A stretch of 27,881 nucleotides of DNA from Bacteroidota bacterium (lineage in GTDB: Bacteria > Bacteroidota > Bacteroidia > CAILMK01), in assembly GCA_013287095.1 (NCBI GenBank), contig JABDEJ010000022.1:1-27881 (forward strand), in the 5' to 3' direction. Position 1 is the first letter of the stretch. Every line of letters begins with the position of its first letter. Positions 7,103-15,598 of this stretch are shown here, in pieces. Under the pieces are notes generated by a model. It searched no databases. It saw nothing but the letters and a program-made list of their open reading frames with translations, and was not told where the DNA came from. Position numbers and translations under genes: made by a program.

Positions 7103-7357
7103 ATGGCACATCACGCTTCAGCGATAAAGAGAATCAGGCAAATAGCTACCCGTAGATTACGTAACCGTTATCAAATGAAAACGACTCGTAACCTGATCAA
7201 AAAGCTCAGGACCACAACGGATAAGTCAGAGGCTCAGGTACTGTATCGCAGGGTTTCTTCTTTGGTTGACAGGTTGGCTAAAACAGGCGTTATTCACAAA
7301 AACAACGCATCCAACAAAAAATCAAAGCTTGCAAAACTCGTTAACCACATCGCTTAA
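7103..7357 (+). CDS. rpsT: 30S ribosomal protein S20
   Basis: Small basic protein of 84 residues beginning [22 protein letters not shown] and ending in the helix [19 protein letters not shown], both typical of S20, which binds 16S rRNA in the small subunit. The length is close to the family norm (~86). A -7 promoter box lies directly upstream, and radC follows 14 bases after the stop, probably on the same transcript. Confidence 0.95.
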   Translation: MAHHASAIKRIRQIATRRLRNRYQMKTTRNLIKKLRTTTDKSEAQVLYRRVSSLVDRLAKTGVIHKNNASNKKSKLAKLVNHIA

Positions 7358-7371
7358 ACCATTCGTCGTTC

Positions 7372-8073
7372 ATGCCTGGAGATAATCATGGTTTCATCTC
7401 CATTAAGGATTGGCACGAAGAAGACAGACCAAGGGAAAAATTTATTTCAAAAGGGCGAGAAGTCCTTTCTGATGCTGAGTTAATTGCTATTTTACTAGGC
7501 ACAGGCTTCAAGGAAACCACTGCTGTGGATGTTGCTAAGATTCTCTTAAGAGAAAATGGTAATGACCTTGATAAACTTGCCAAACTTAGTGAAAAGCAAT
7601 TAAGCTCCGTAAAAGGGATCGGCCCTGCCAAAGCTATTACCATTTTAGCTGCACTTGAATTAGGGCGCAGGCGCAAATTCTCTGAAAAAGCTGTTCCAAA
7701 AAAAATTACCGGTAGTAAGGATGCTTATGAATTTTTGTATCCATTTCTGGCCGATCAACCTCACGAAGAGTTTTATTTGCTTCTTTTAAACAGGGCCAAT
7801 GTCATCACCCGCCACGTAAAAATCAGCCAGGGCGGTGTCTCAGGAACTCTGGTAGATAACAAAATCATCTTCAAAACAGCTCTCGAAGAGCTTTCAGCCA
7901 GTATTATTATTTGTCACAACCACCCTTCAGGCAATAAAAATCCAAGCCAGGATGATATAGCTCAAACCAAACGTATTTGCGAAGCAGGTAAAAACCTAGA
8001 TATTGCAGTATTGGACCACATCATTTTTACAAATGACGGGTTCTACAGCTTCGCAGATGAAGGAATAATCTGA
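7372..8073 (+). CDS. radC: RadC-family JAB/MPN protein
   Basis: RadC-like protein of 233 residues with an N-terminal helix-hairpin-helix region (SVKGIGPAKAITILAALELG, about 79-98) and a C-terminal JAMM/MPN metalloprotease fold. The metal site is complete: Glu132 or Glu133 in PHEEFYLLLLN, His182-x-His184 in HNHPSGNKNP and Asp194. The family was once linked to DNA repair, but its true role is unresolved. Probably co-transcribed with rpsT. Confidence 0.92.
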   Translation: MPGDNHGFISIKDWHEEDRPREKFISKGREVLSDAELIAILLGTGFKETTAVDVAKILLRENGNDLDKLAKLSEKQLSSVKGIGPAKAITILAALELGRRRKFSEKAVPKKITGSKDAYEFLYPFLADQPHEEFYLLLLNRANVITRHVKISQGGVSGTLVDNKIIFKTALEELSASIIICHNHPSGNKNPSQDDIAQTKRICEAGKNLDIAVLDHIIFTNDGFYSFADEGII

Positions 8074-8087
8074 TTCTTTCCGAATCC

Positions 8088-8495
8088 CTATTTCACAACA
8101 GGACTTAATTGATTCACAATCCCAGCTGTTAGGGTATTAGTCTGGTTGAAAGTTGTAGCATTCGATTTTGTCCCGTCAGCGCTGTAGGCATTAAAATAAT
8201 AATTAATAGGCTGAAGGTTCTTAAAAACAAGAACTGCCTGGTTATTTGAAGCCTCCAGAGGTGTTAAAGGATTTGTTTTGTTCTTCTGATCTGCAACAGT
8301 TGTATAAAGCTGTACCGTGGCTCCAGGTGAAATAACCCTGTACATTCCTGAACCATCATAAATTGTCATTTGCAGGCTCGTGTTAGTTGCCTGAGAAGTG
8401 TTCGATGGTGTAGTGCCTGGCTTGGCACAAGAGCCTATAAGGGCACTTATTACAAGTGCGCCAAGAAAATAAATCTGTTTTGTTTTACGTTTCAT
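8088..8495 (-). CDS. Small lipoprotein with a carboxypeptidase-regulatory-like beta fold
   Basis: 135 residues with a type II signal peptide: hydrophobic stretch at 9-20 and lipobox LIGSC with Cys23 as the lipidated residue. The mature part has the pattern GATVQLYTT followed by VFKNLQPINYYFNAYSADG, which resembles prealbumin-like or carboxypeptidase-regulatory domains common in Bacteroidota surface proteins. The resemblance rests on pattern only. It runs tail to tail with radC, 14 bases apart. No named function. Confidence 0.7.
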   Translation of the reverse strand: MKRKTKQIYFLGALVISALIGSCAKPGTTPSNTSQATNTSLQMTIYDGSGMYRVISPGATVQLYTTVADQKNKTNPLTPLEASNNQAVLVFKNLQPINYYFNAYSADGTKSNATTFNQTNTLTAGIVNQLSPVVK

Positions 8496-8647
8496 CTCTT
8501 TCCCTCTATTTGTTTTTACGGTGTAAATATACTAACAATCATCAAATACAAAAAAAAATGACAAAATCTGCGTTTTCCCGCTGCTTTATAATGAAATAAG
8601 CTATGTCAAAGCCTGTATGGAACTTAGAGATATGTTGCCAATTAAAT

Positions 8648-8680
8648 AAAAAACCCGCGTATTACGGTACGCGGGTTTTT
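8648..8680. terminator. Bidirectional hairpin terminator
   Basis: CCCGCGTA (8654-8661) and TACGCGGG (8668-8675) form an 8-bp GC-rich stem around TTACGG, flanked by A-run and T-run so the stem can extend by A-T pairs. On the minus strand it lies 24 bases after the stop of the disordered protein gene, supporting that gene as real. Confidence 0.85.
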
Positions 8681-8703
8681 CTCCTTTGGATGGTTATGAA
8701 AAA

Positions 8704-9066
8704 TTACCTTTTTGGGTTTGCGCCGGGATTAGGGTTTGAAGTTCCGGTTGGAGTTGATCCGGTTTTCGGTTGAGGAGTAGTGGTACTTGTTGGATTTTTT
8801 TGCTGTGGATCGGTAGCTGTTGGAGTTTGCGAAGGTGTTGCGCCCGGTTTCGCCTGCTTATTAGGATTTTTTTCGTTATCATCATCCCAGTTCTGATTGC
8901 CTTTTTTAGCAGTCTCAGTTCCCTTGTTCCACTCCTGGTTACCTGAAGTTTGTGGGTTTTTTTGAGCCTGTGGATTTTGATTTGTTGTGGTTTTTTGAGT
9001 ATCCGTTGTCTTTTGCGCCGGATTGTTTTGATTACCCGTTTGTGGGTTGTTTTCTTGGTCTTTCAT
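8704..9066 (-). CDS. Disordered Pro/Thr/Gln/Asn-rich hypothetical protein
   Basis: 120 residues almost free of hydrophobic amino acids: nearly all Asn, Gln, Pro, Thr, Lys, Gly and Ser, with two short tryptophan-containing segments (NQEWNKGTETAKKGNQNWDDD, about 43-63). There is no signal peptide or membrane segment, so a soluble, intrinsically disordered cytoplasmic protein is predicted. It begins with ATG at 9066 and is followed by a strong terminator, which argues for expression. I do not recognise a family. A spurious frame in low-complexity DNA is the alternative. Confidence 0.6.
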   Translation of the reverse strand: MKDQENNPQTGNQNNPAQKTTDTQKTTTNQNPQAQKNPQTSGNQEWNKGTETAKKGNQNWDDDNEKNPNKQAKPGATPSQTPTATDPQQKNPTSTTTPQPKTGSTPTGTSNPNPGANPKR

Positions 9067-9227
9067 TTTATTAATTATTTAAGGTTACTTGGGAATAACA
9101 ACCCTGAATAAGGTTTGTTCGCTGGTTTGATATTTATTTTTATTCTGCCAAATCTCAAAAACTCATTTATCATTTTCAATTTCCATAGCTTCTAAAAATG
9201 CGTCATCTTTGAAACTTTATTAACCAG

Positions 9228-10478
9228 TTGCAACAATCAGATTATCCAGTAGTCATCGCAGGTGCCGGCCCGGCCGGGGCAACTGTTTCTATGTTCCTTG
9301 AAAACGAAGGGATTAAACATCTTGTCCTCGAAAAAGACACATTCCCACGTGATAAGATCTGCGGTGATGCCGTAAGCAGCAAAGCATTGGATATTGTCGC
9401 CCGCCTGAAACCTGATGCCGTTAAAACTTTTGCCGGAGAGCAGGATAAGGCGTTGCTTACTGCAGGTATCCAGTTCACAGCCCCAAATGGTAAAAGTGTT
9501 GATATTGCATTCCCAAAACCGGATCGTGAACTGCCAATTGGTTTTATTTCAAGACGTATTATTTTTGACAATTTTCTTTTCAACCTGTTGCAAGGATCCA
9601 AACATGCAGAAATATGGCAAAATGCTGATTTAAAAGATGCCATCTACCATAGCAATGGGGGAGTATCTCTTACTGTAAACCATAACGGTAACGAAAAATC
9701 CATTACTACGAAACTTGTCATTGGTGCAGACGGTGCAAGATCGGTAGTGAAACGCAAACTTCAGGGATTTGAACAGGATGACAACCATTATTGCGGCGGC
9801 ATCAGGGCTTATTACAACAATGTTGAAGGTTTGCATCCTCAAAATTACCTGGAGCTTCATTTTATGAAGGAATTGCTGCCGGGTTATTTTTGGATATTTC
9901 CGCTTCCGAACGGGGCTGCAAATGTTGGTATGGGCATGCTCTCAAGAGATATCAAGCGAAAAAAAGCCAATTTGAGAAAAGAGCTTTTGAATATTGTCGA
10001 AAATCATCCTGTGATGAAAAAAAGATTCGCTAATGCATCCCTGGATGGAAATATTGTCGGCTGGGGATTGCCATTCGGTTCTAAAAAAAGGGAACTTACA
10101 GGCGACAATTTCATCCTGACCGGTGATGCGGCATCATTAATTGATCCTTTTACTGGCGAAGGGATCGGCAATGCTGTCGTTAGCGGACTCGTGGCTTCAA
10201 GGATTGCAAAAAAAGCAATAGGAACGAATAATTATTCAAAACAAACACTTTCAGAATATGATTCAATCATATATCAGAAGCTATGGAACGAATTAAAATT
10301 GAGTCACACCATGCAAAAGTTGACAACTTATCCATGGTTGTTTAACTTTGTCGTGAATAGGATCAATGGGAGTAAGTCTTTGCAGGAAGTTTTTACCAAT
10401 ATGTTTACAGACTTGGAACTAAGAGCCAAAATGGAAAATCCCATGTTTTATGTAAAATTATTATTTAATATTCAATAG
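9228..10478 (+). CDS. FAD-dependent oxidoreductase, geranylgeranyl reductase type
   Basis: Flavoprotein of the geranylgeranyl reductase/halogenase-like group. FAD-binding motifs occur in order: GAGPAG at 12-17, RDKICGDAVS at 41-50 (family-typical), GADGARS at 167-172 and TGDAASLIDPFTGEG at 298-312. It would reduce or hydroxylate a lipid-like substrate, perhaps an isoprenoid, with NAD(P)H; the substrate is unknown. The start is TTG at 9228; no in-frame ATG precedes the dinucleotide-binding motif. It is the first gene of a tightly spaced four-gene set ending at 13678. CATCTTTG at 9204-9211 is one base off a -7 box. Confidence 0.85.
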   Translation: MQQSDYPVVIAGAGPAGATVSMFLENEGIKHLVLEKDTFPRDKICGDAVSSKALDIVARLKPDAVKTFAGEQDKALLTAGIQFTAPNGKSVDIAFPKPDRELPIGFISRRIIFDNFLFNLLQGSKHAEIWQNADLKDAIYHSNGGVSLTVNHNGNEKSITTKLVIGADGARSVVKRKLQGFEQDDNHYCGGIRAYYNNVEGLHPQNYLELHFMKELLPGYFWIFPLPNGAANVGMGMLSRDIKRKKANLRKELLNIVENHPVMKKRFANASLDGNIVGWGLPFGSKKRELTGDNFILTGDAASLIDPFTGEGIGNAVVSGLVASRIAKKAIGTNNYSKQTLSEYDSIIYQKLWNELKLSHTMQKLTTYPWLFNFVVNRINGSKSLQEVFTNMFTDLELRAKMENPMFYVKLLFNIQ

Positions 10479-10486
10479 AAAATCCA

Positions 10487-12142
10487 ATGTCTATAAGACT
10501 ATTAACACTTATTACATTATTAGGCTGCGTTTCAGTAGCTAAAGCTCAGATGCAGGCTCAGCCCCAGGATGATAAAGGGCATTTATCCGGGGATGTAGAA
10601 GTTGATGCAACCTGGTTCGACAGGGATACCCTGATCGGAACAAGTACTACCCAGTATCTTCATGAGAAATCTTCTACAGAAGGATGGTTTACCCTCAATT
10701 ATCTCATCAGCGGGTGGTCATTTACTGCACGATATGATATGTATAATAATTCAGCCTTGCTTGACCCTACAATTGCCTATACCGGGCAGGGGCTTGGCTT
10801 CTATCAGATTGATAAAAAAATAGATAAATGGGAATTCACCGCAGGTGATTTTTACGACCAGTTTGGCAGTGGTATCCTTTTCAGGGCCTGGCAAAACCGG
10901 TATCTTGGCCTGGACTATGCTGTTCAGGGCGTAAGGGTACAATATACGCCTGATGATAGCCTGATGATAAAGGGTTTTGCTGGCCAGCAGAAAGACAGGT
11001 TCACAGTGTGGCCGCAGGTAATGAAAGGGCTGAATGCAGAAAAAATATGGGGAATTGGGAATGTGGGCATGCTAACAGGAGCAGGTTTCCTGAACAGAAC
11101 CCTTGACCAGGCAACCATGAACCAATTAGCCAATGAAATTAATAGCCTGCCTTACAGCCAAAGATTTATACCCATGTATAATATGTATGCAGGAACAGCT
11201 TACAATACTTTGAATTACAAAGGATTCAGTTGGTACACAGAATATGCTCAAAAATCAAGGGAAGCCGTATTTATTACCGATGATAATAATAACCAACAGC
11301 TTGAGAATCTTCCCGGGCATGTATTTTATACTGGGGCCAGCTACTCATTCTATGGTTTTGGTCTCAATGTTCAATATAAGAGTATTAGCACCTTTATCAT
11401 GAAAACCACTCCCTATGCTACTATTTTGGATGGTATTATGGATTATCTGCCTCCATTATCCAAACAGGAAACTACCAGGCTGCCTTCATTATACAGTGTT
11501 TCGGCCCAATCGCAAGGAGAGAATGGAATCCAGGCGGAAGTAACATACGCTATTGACAAGCGCAACAATTTTGATTTTAATGTCTCCTATATCAAGCAAC
11601 CAGATAATACCATTCTATACCGTGAATATTATGCCGAGTATAACAAGATTGTTTCAAAGAATGTAAAAATGGAAATGGGAGTCCAATCGCTTATATATAA
11701 TTATGCGGTTTATGAAGGCCATCCCGGTGATGTAGTACATACCATAACCCCTTTCTTTGAAATGAGCATACGACTCGGTCAGCCACATAAAATTGCCGAA
11801 GGCACAGCAGAGAATAAAGTCCCGCTGCAAAAATCAATACGTTTTGAACTTCAATATCTCTCCACAAAACAGGATAGCGGAAGTTTTGCTTATGCACTTG
11901 TGGAATACAATTTAGCGCCAAAATGGTCGTTTGCGGTATCAGATATGTATAACATCATTCCACAACATGCCGCAGACCAGAAATTAAACTATTACAGCAC
12001 TTTTATATCCTATACGGAGAAACAAACCCGGTTTACGATCGGTTATGCCAAGCAGGTGGCGGGAGTGATATGCACCGGCGGTGTATGCAGGGTAGAACCG
12101 GCGTTTAGCGGAATTAGGGCAAGTATTGGTACCAACTTTTAA
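10487..12142 (+). CDS. DUF6029-family outer-membrane-associated protein
   Basis: 551 residues with a signal peptide (1-20, cleavage after AKA). The rest alternates short aromatic-rich strands (for example GWSFTARYDMYNN, GFSWYTEYAQKS, RFTIGYAKQ) and ends near a phenylalanine, as in beta-barrel outer-membrane proteins. The sequence resembles the DUF6029 proteins of Bacteroidota, which are often next to an Omp28 gene as here. It starts 8 bases after the flavoprotein gene and is followed 10 bases later by the Omp28 start. Function unknown. Barrel prediction is inference. Confidence 0.78.
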   Translation: MSIRLLTLITLLGCVSVAKAQMQAQPQDDKGHLSGDVEVDATWFDRDTLIGTSTTQYLHEKSSTEGWFTLNYLISGWSFTARYDMYNNSALLDPTIAYTGQGLGFYQIDKKIDKWEFTAGDFYDQFGSGILFRAWQNRYLGLDYAVQGVRVQYTPDDSLMIKGFAGQQKDRFTVWPQVMKGLNAEKIWGIGNVGMLTGAGFLNRTLDQATMNQLANEINSLPYSQRFIPMYNMYAGTAYNTLNYKGFSWYTEYAQKSREAVFITDDNNNQQLENLPGHVFYTGASYSFYGFGLNVQYKSISTFIMKTTPYATILDGIMDYLPPLSKQETTRLPSLYSVSAQSQGENGIQAEVTYAIDKRNNFDFNVSYIKQPDNTILYREYYAEYNKIVSKNVKMEMGVQSLIYNYAVYEGHPGDVVHTITPFFEMSIRLGQPHKIAEGTAENKVPLQKSIRFELQYLSTKQDSGSFAYALVEYNLAPKWSFAVSDMYNIIPQHAADQKLNYYSTFISYTEKQTRFTIGYAKQVAGVICTGGVCRVEPAFSGIRASIGTNF

Positions 12143-12152
12143 AGCATTGATC

Positions 12153-13034
12153 ATGAAAAAGATATTTTATTTATTAACTCTATTATCATTTTGGCTTGTT
12201 AGTTGCCAGGAAGTAAATGACCTTATCCAGCTTTATCCGCCTCCTGGAGTAAATGACCAGCTTGTGCTGGATTCAACTTATACTACAAATAATACGTCAA
12301 TACAGCAAAAAAGAGTGTTGATCGAAGATTATACAGGGGACATGTGCGATAATTGTCCCAATGCACAGACCCAATCAATTAATATCGAAAATGCAAATCC
12401 AGGCCTGATTTCTGTTATTGGGATCCATTGTACATCCCTGGCTGCACCATGGCCCGGGTATCCAGATTACAGGACCGCAAACGGAACGCAGTTAATGAGT
12501 TACTTTTTTGGAATAGGCGGTCCGAGCAGTTTGCCAACAGGGGATATAGATCGGAAAATACAAACCATAACTTCCCCACCATCATTTAGTGTCCCTTATT
12601 CGATTTGGCCTTTTTGTGTTGATTCTGAGTTGATATTAACGCCAAAAGCAGGCATTGCTTTTAGCTATAAAAACTATGATTCGAGTTCCCGTACGCTTAA
12701 TATGACTTTCACAACCAGCTTCAACAAGGCTTCAACAGATACATTTTACGTTTCTGCTGCAGTCATTGAAAGCGGGTTTAAGGGCAAGCAAGAATTACCC
12801 ACATCATATAATAATAATTTTGTTTTTGAACATGTATTACGCAAACTCATGTCGCCTTATAATGGCCTGAAAATAGCCTCTTCCCCTGCTTTGGGCGCAA
12901 CTTATAATGTTAAATTCCAAACAGTATTAGACCCATCCTGGAACGCAGATAGCTGTAAGGTGGTGGCATTTGTACACCATAGAAGCCCTGGGAACAATAC
13001 CGTAGAGCAGGTTCAGGAAACGACTGTAAAATGA
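12153..13034 (+). CDS. Omp28-related outer membrane lipoprotein
   Basis: Omp28 family. I place the start at the ATG at 12153 rather than an upstream frame extension, because it gives a clean lipoprotein signal peptide with lipobox WLVSC (Cys18). The thioredoxin-like core has RVLIEDYTGDMCDNCPNA with Cys65 and Cys68, followed by VIGIHCTS. This is the region by which Omp28 proteins are known. About 293 residues. It overlaps the next gene by four bases (ATGA), indicating coupled translation. Surface location is expected; the client is unknown. Confidence 0.82.
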   Translation: MKKIFYLLTLLSFWLVSCQEVNDLIQLYPPPGVNDQLVLDSTYTTNNTSIQQKRVLIEDYTGDMCDNCPNAQTQSINIENANPGLISVIGIHCTSLAAPWPGYPDYRTANGTQLMSYFFGIGGPSSLPTGDIDRKIQTITSPPSFSVPYSIWPFCVDSELILTPKAGIAFSYKNYDSSSRTLNMTFTTSFNKASTDTFYVSAAVIESGFKGKQELPTSYNNNFVFEHVLRKLMSPYNGLKIASSPALGATYNVKFQTVLDPSWNADSCKVVAFVHHRSPGNNTVEQVQETTVK

Positions 13035-13678
13035 TGAAAAAAAACATATTATATTTTCTATTTCTTGGAATTCTTTTAAACACAACCTCTTGTAAGTTTG
13101 AGAGTACCGATCCTTATGTACAGGAAATAAAGCGTGAACGCTTCAGCAAAGATTCCATGTTTAAGGTCAGCGATCAATCCCCACTTGACATAAAAGGGAA
13201 ACGCGAACTTATAGCTCTTGAGTATTATGAGCCTGATTCCATGTATCGGGTTACTGCCACCTTGAATTTATTTCCACATCCTGATTCTGTAAAAATGCAG
13301 GTAACTAATAACAGCAGGGATCAGGATTATTTTAAACTTGGCGCAATTAGTTTCAACCTCAAAGGTCATGCATGTAAACTGAATGTTTTTCAAAGTGCCC
13401 GGATGATGGCCGACCCCCAATATAAAACGGATCTTTTTTGTCCATTTACAGATGAAACAAATGGTAAAGGCACTCACGAGGGCGGCAGGTTCCTGGAAGT
13501 GACTTTAGTTCCCGGATCTGATAAAGTTATTGCAGATTTTAACACCTGTTATAATCCATATTGTGCCTATAACAGCGGATATACCTGCCCCATTCCACCA
13601 GCAGGAAACCACCTTAATCTTAAGTTAGAAGCAGGAGAGAAAGAATTTAAATACGGTAGAGTGACGATGTTCAAGTAA
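13031..13678 (+). CDS. DUF1684-family lipoprotein
   Basis: 215 residues with a hydrophobic signal segment ending in LLNTTSC, a loose lipobox at Cys21. The body matches DUF1684: ALEYYEPDSMYRVTATL, LFCPFTDETNGKGTHEGGRFLEV, then DFNTCYNPYCAYNSGYTCPIPPAGNHL and a final AGEKEF. Several cysteines lie in that conserved block. It closes the operon, overlaps the Omp28 gene by four bases and is followed at once by a heptad-repeat array. Biochemical role unknown. Confidence 0.8.
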   Translation: MMKKNILYFLFLGILLNTTSCKFESTDPYVQEIKRERFSKDSMFKVSDQSPLDIKGKRELIALEYYEPDSMYRVTATLNLFPHPDSVKMQVTNNSRDQDYFKLGAISFNLKGHACKLNVFQSARMMADPQYKTDLFCPFTDETNGKGTHEGGRFLEVTLVPGSDKVIADFNTCYNPYCAYNSGYTCPIPPAGNHLNLKLEAGEKEFKYGRVTMFK

Positions 13679-13679
13679 C

Positions 13680-13710
13680 AGTCAACAGTTAGTAGTCAAC
13701 GGTAACAAGT
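13680..13710 (+). repeat. Heptad-phased array after the DUF1684 stop
   Basis: Four heptads in register starting one base after the stop codon, of the AGTCAAC/AGTTAGT type. It faces a second array on the other strand, so the whole gap between the two convergent genes is repeat. Confidence 0.7.
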
Positions 13711-13756
13711 GCTCTATATACCACCTACCACTTACAACTAACTTCTGACCTCTATG
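13711..13756 (-). repeat. Heptad-phased array after the SDR stop
   Basis: Read on the minus strand, words such as AGAAGTT and AGTGGTA follow each other with a 7-base period from the TAG stop of the SDR gene onward, about six units. Confidence 0.7.
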
Positions 13757-14510
13757 ATTTTATCACATCTCTTGAAGTGGCTTGCGCCGTTGGCGTTATT
13801 ATCATATCATTGATATTGACATGGGCCGGACGAGAGGCGGCAAACCAGGCTGCTTCAGCAATATCTTCCGCATTGAGAGCATTGAATCCTTTATAAACCT
13901 GGGCGGCACGGTCTTCATCTCCATGAAAACGAACGATTGAAAACTCTGTTTCAGCCAAACCGGGATGAATGGCGGTAACTTTTATGTTATGAGGGAGCAT
14001 GTCCACTCTCATCGCTTTGCTCAGGGCATCAACAGCATGTTTTGTAGCACAATACACATTCCCTTTTGGATATACCTCTTTCGCGGCCACCGAGCCTATA
14101 TTAATTATATGTCCGCTTTTATGTTTGATCATCATTGGCGAAACCTCCCTTGTTACATAAAGCAGCCCTTTAATATTCGTGTCAATCATTTTATCCCAAT
14201 CGTCAAGATTCCCATCCTGGATATCAGACAATCCGGAAGCAAGGCCAGCGTTATTTACCAGTACATCAATCTTTAGCCATTTATCAGGCAAACTGCTTAT
14301 AGCTTCGATCACTTCATTACGTTTTCGAACGTCAAATGGCAGGGATATTACATCCGCACCATAATCCTTTTTCAATTGTGCTTCCAATTCCGCCAGCCTT
14401 TCTTTTCGCCTGCCGTTGATAATTACATTATATCCATTTTTAGCAAAAAGTATGGCAATGGCCTTTCCAAATCCTGATGTAGCGCCTGTGATAAATATTG
14501 TTTTAGACAT
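13752..14510 (-). CDS. Short-chain dehydrogenase/reductase (YdfG-like)
   Basis: Classical SDR of 252 residues. Cofactor motif TGATSGFG is at 8-15, with GRRKER at 33-38 favouring NADPH; NNAG is at 86-89 and the catalytic triad is Ser140, Tyr153 and Lys157 (YCATK). The sequence is closest in style to YdfG/serine-3-dehydrogenase-like enzymes, which reduce 3-hydroxy acids or related aldehydes. Monocistronic, with its own -7 box 25 bases upstream. Confidence 0.9.
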   Translation of the reverse strand: MSKTIFITGATSGFGKAIAILFAKNGYNVIINGRRKERLAELEAQLKKDYGADVISLPFDVRKRNEVIEAISSLPDKWLKIDVLVNNAGLASGLSDIQDGNLDDWDKMIDTNIKGLLYVTREVSPMMIKHKSGHIINIGSVAAKEVYPKGNVYCATKHAVDALSKAMRVDMLPHNIKVTAIHPGLAETEFSIVRFHGDEDRAAQVYKGFNALNAEDIAEAAWFAASRPAHVNINDMIITPTAQATSRDVIKS

Positions 14511-14534
14511 ATCAATAGTTAATTTTATTCATGG

Positions 14535-14542
14535 CAAAGATA
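14535..14542 (-). promoter_or_regulatory. -7 box for the SDR gene
   Basis: TATCTTTG on the minus strand inside GGCAAAGATAA (plus strand), the same extended word as at the tlpA promoter. Confidence 0.6.
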
Positions 14543-14603
14543 AGTTTTAGATAAAGCAGATATGAAGGAAAAGATAATGATAACCAATAATCGATTTTAC
14601 AAT

Positions 14604-14611
14604 TAAATTTG
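14604..14611 (+). promoter_or_regulatory. -7 box for the PorP/SprF pair
   Basis: TAAATTTG, exact TAnnTTTG match. Transcription would begin near 14617, after the TTG at 14609 that would otherwise lengthen the first PorP gene. This favours the ATG at 14633 as the true start. Confidence 0.6.
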
Positions 14612-14632
14612 AGCCATATAGTGAATCCAACC

Positions 14633-15589
14633 ATGAAGGCATTTAGAATTATTCAACTCGTTCTTTTTATGGGCTTACCTGTATTAAGTGAAGCCCAGGA
14701 CCCTGAGTTTACCCAAACAATGGGGACACCATCTTATTTTAATCCGGCATTTTGTGGGATACAGCAAAACCTGAGAGTGGGTTTGCAATATAGGGACCAA
14801 TGGCCAAATGCTCCCGGCTCAATTATCTCAATAGCAGCATCGGCTGATATGGGTATTCCCTCTATTAATAGTGGCGTAGGATTGATGTACATGAACGACC
14901 AGGCAGCAGATGCTGATTTGACCACAAATACAATTAACGCGTATTATGCCTACGAAGTCAAATTAGGACCTCGTTCATATTTGCGTTTTGGAATTAATCC
15001 TTCTATTTTTCAAAGATCCGTAAACTCAGGCCAATTGGTTTATGGCAATCAAATAAACCCACAAACAGGTGTTATACAAGGCTCTAATGGGGGCACTGTG
15101 TCAACTGCGTTCATCCCGAATATGTCAGCAGGTGCCCTTTTCTACAATAATAATTTCTATGCCGGATTGGCTGCTTATAATATTTTCGAACCTAATGAAT
15201 CTCTTGTGAATGGCTATGCTACTCTTCCAAGAAAATTTGTTGTACAGGCTGGTTATTATTTATCACTTGGGCAAATTATGTTTAATCCTTATGTTTTAGC
15301 AATGGATCAAGGAACTTTCAGGCAAGTATTGCCAGGTGTAAATGCAACCCTTGGGCTTTTTACCCTTGGGGCTTCATTCCGGCAGACAGACCCAAATGCA
15401 GACGCAGTAAATTTCCTGATTGGCTTTGCAAAAGGAATTTTTAAGGTTTGCTATAGCTATGATTTAACCGTTTCAGATGCAAGGGCTGCCGCTACAGGTT
15501 CTCACGAATTATCCCTGGTTGTTCAATTGAATAAACCCTGTGACACATCCGATAAACCCATGATCGGTCATTTGAGAAACAGCTACTAA
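14633..15589 (+). CDS. PorP/SprF-family type IX secretion membrane protein (copy 1)
   Basis: Outer-membrane protein of the PorP/SprF family, linked to type IX secretion and gliding. With the ATG at 14633 the protein has 318 residues and a good signal peptide ending at SEA-Q. The family opening DPEFTQTMGTPSYFNPAFCG is followed by barrel-like strands and the C-terminal FLIGFAKGIFKVCYSYDLTVS and SHELSLVV. A TTG at 14609 would add eight residues but lies on the promoter box. Immediately followed by a paralogue 9 bases on. No gldKLMN genes are nearby. Confidence 0.88.
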   Translation: MKAFRIIQLVLFMGLPVLSEAQDPEFTQTMGTPSYFNPAFCGIQQNLRVGLQYRDQWPNAPGSIISIAASADMGIPSINSGVGLMYMNDQAADADLTTNTINAYYAYEVKLGPRSYLRFGINPSIFQRSVNSGQLVYGNQINPQTGVIQGSNGGTVSTAFIPNMSAGALFYNNNFYAGLAAYNIFEPNESLVNGYATLPRKFVVQAGYYLSLGQIMFNPYVLAMDQGTFRQVLPGVNATLGLFTLGASFRQTDPNADAVNFLIGFAKGIFKVCYSYDLTVSDARAAATGSHELSLVVQLNKPCDTSDKPMIGHLRNSY

Positions 15590-15598
15590 GTTTTCATT

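Noticed and set aside
12126..12152. Extended N-terminus of the Omp28 protein
   Set aside because: The extension MVPTFKALI overlaps the previous gene's end and would bury the lipoprotein signal peptide; the ATG at 12153 is better.
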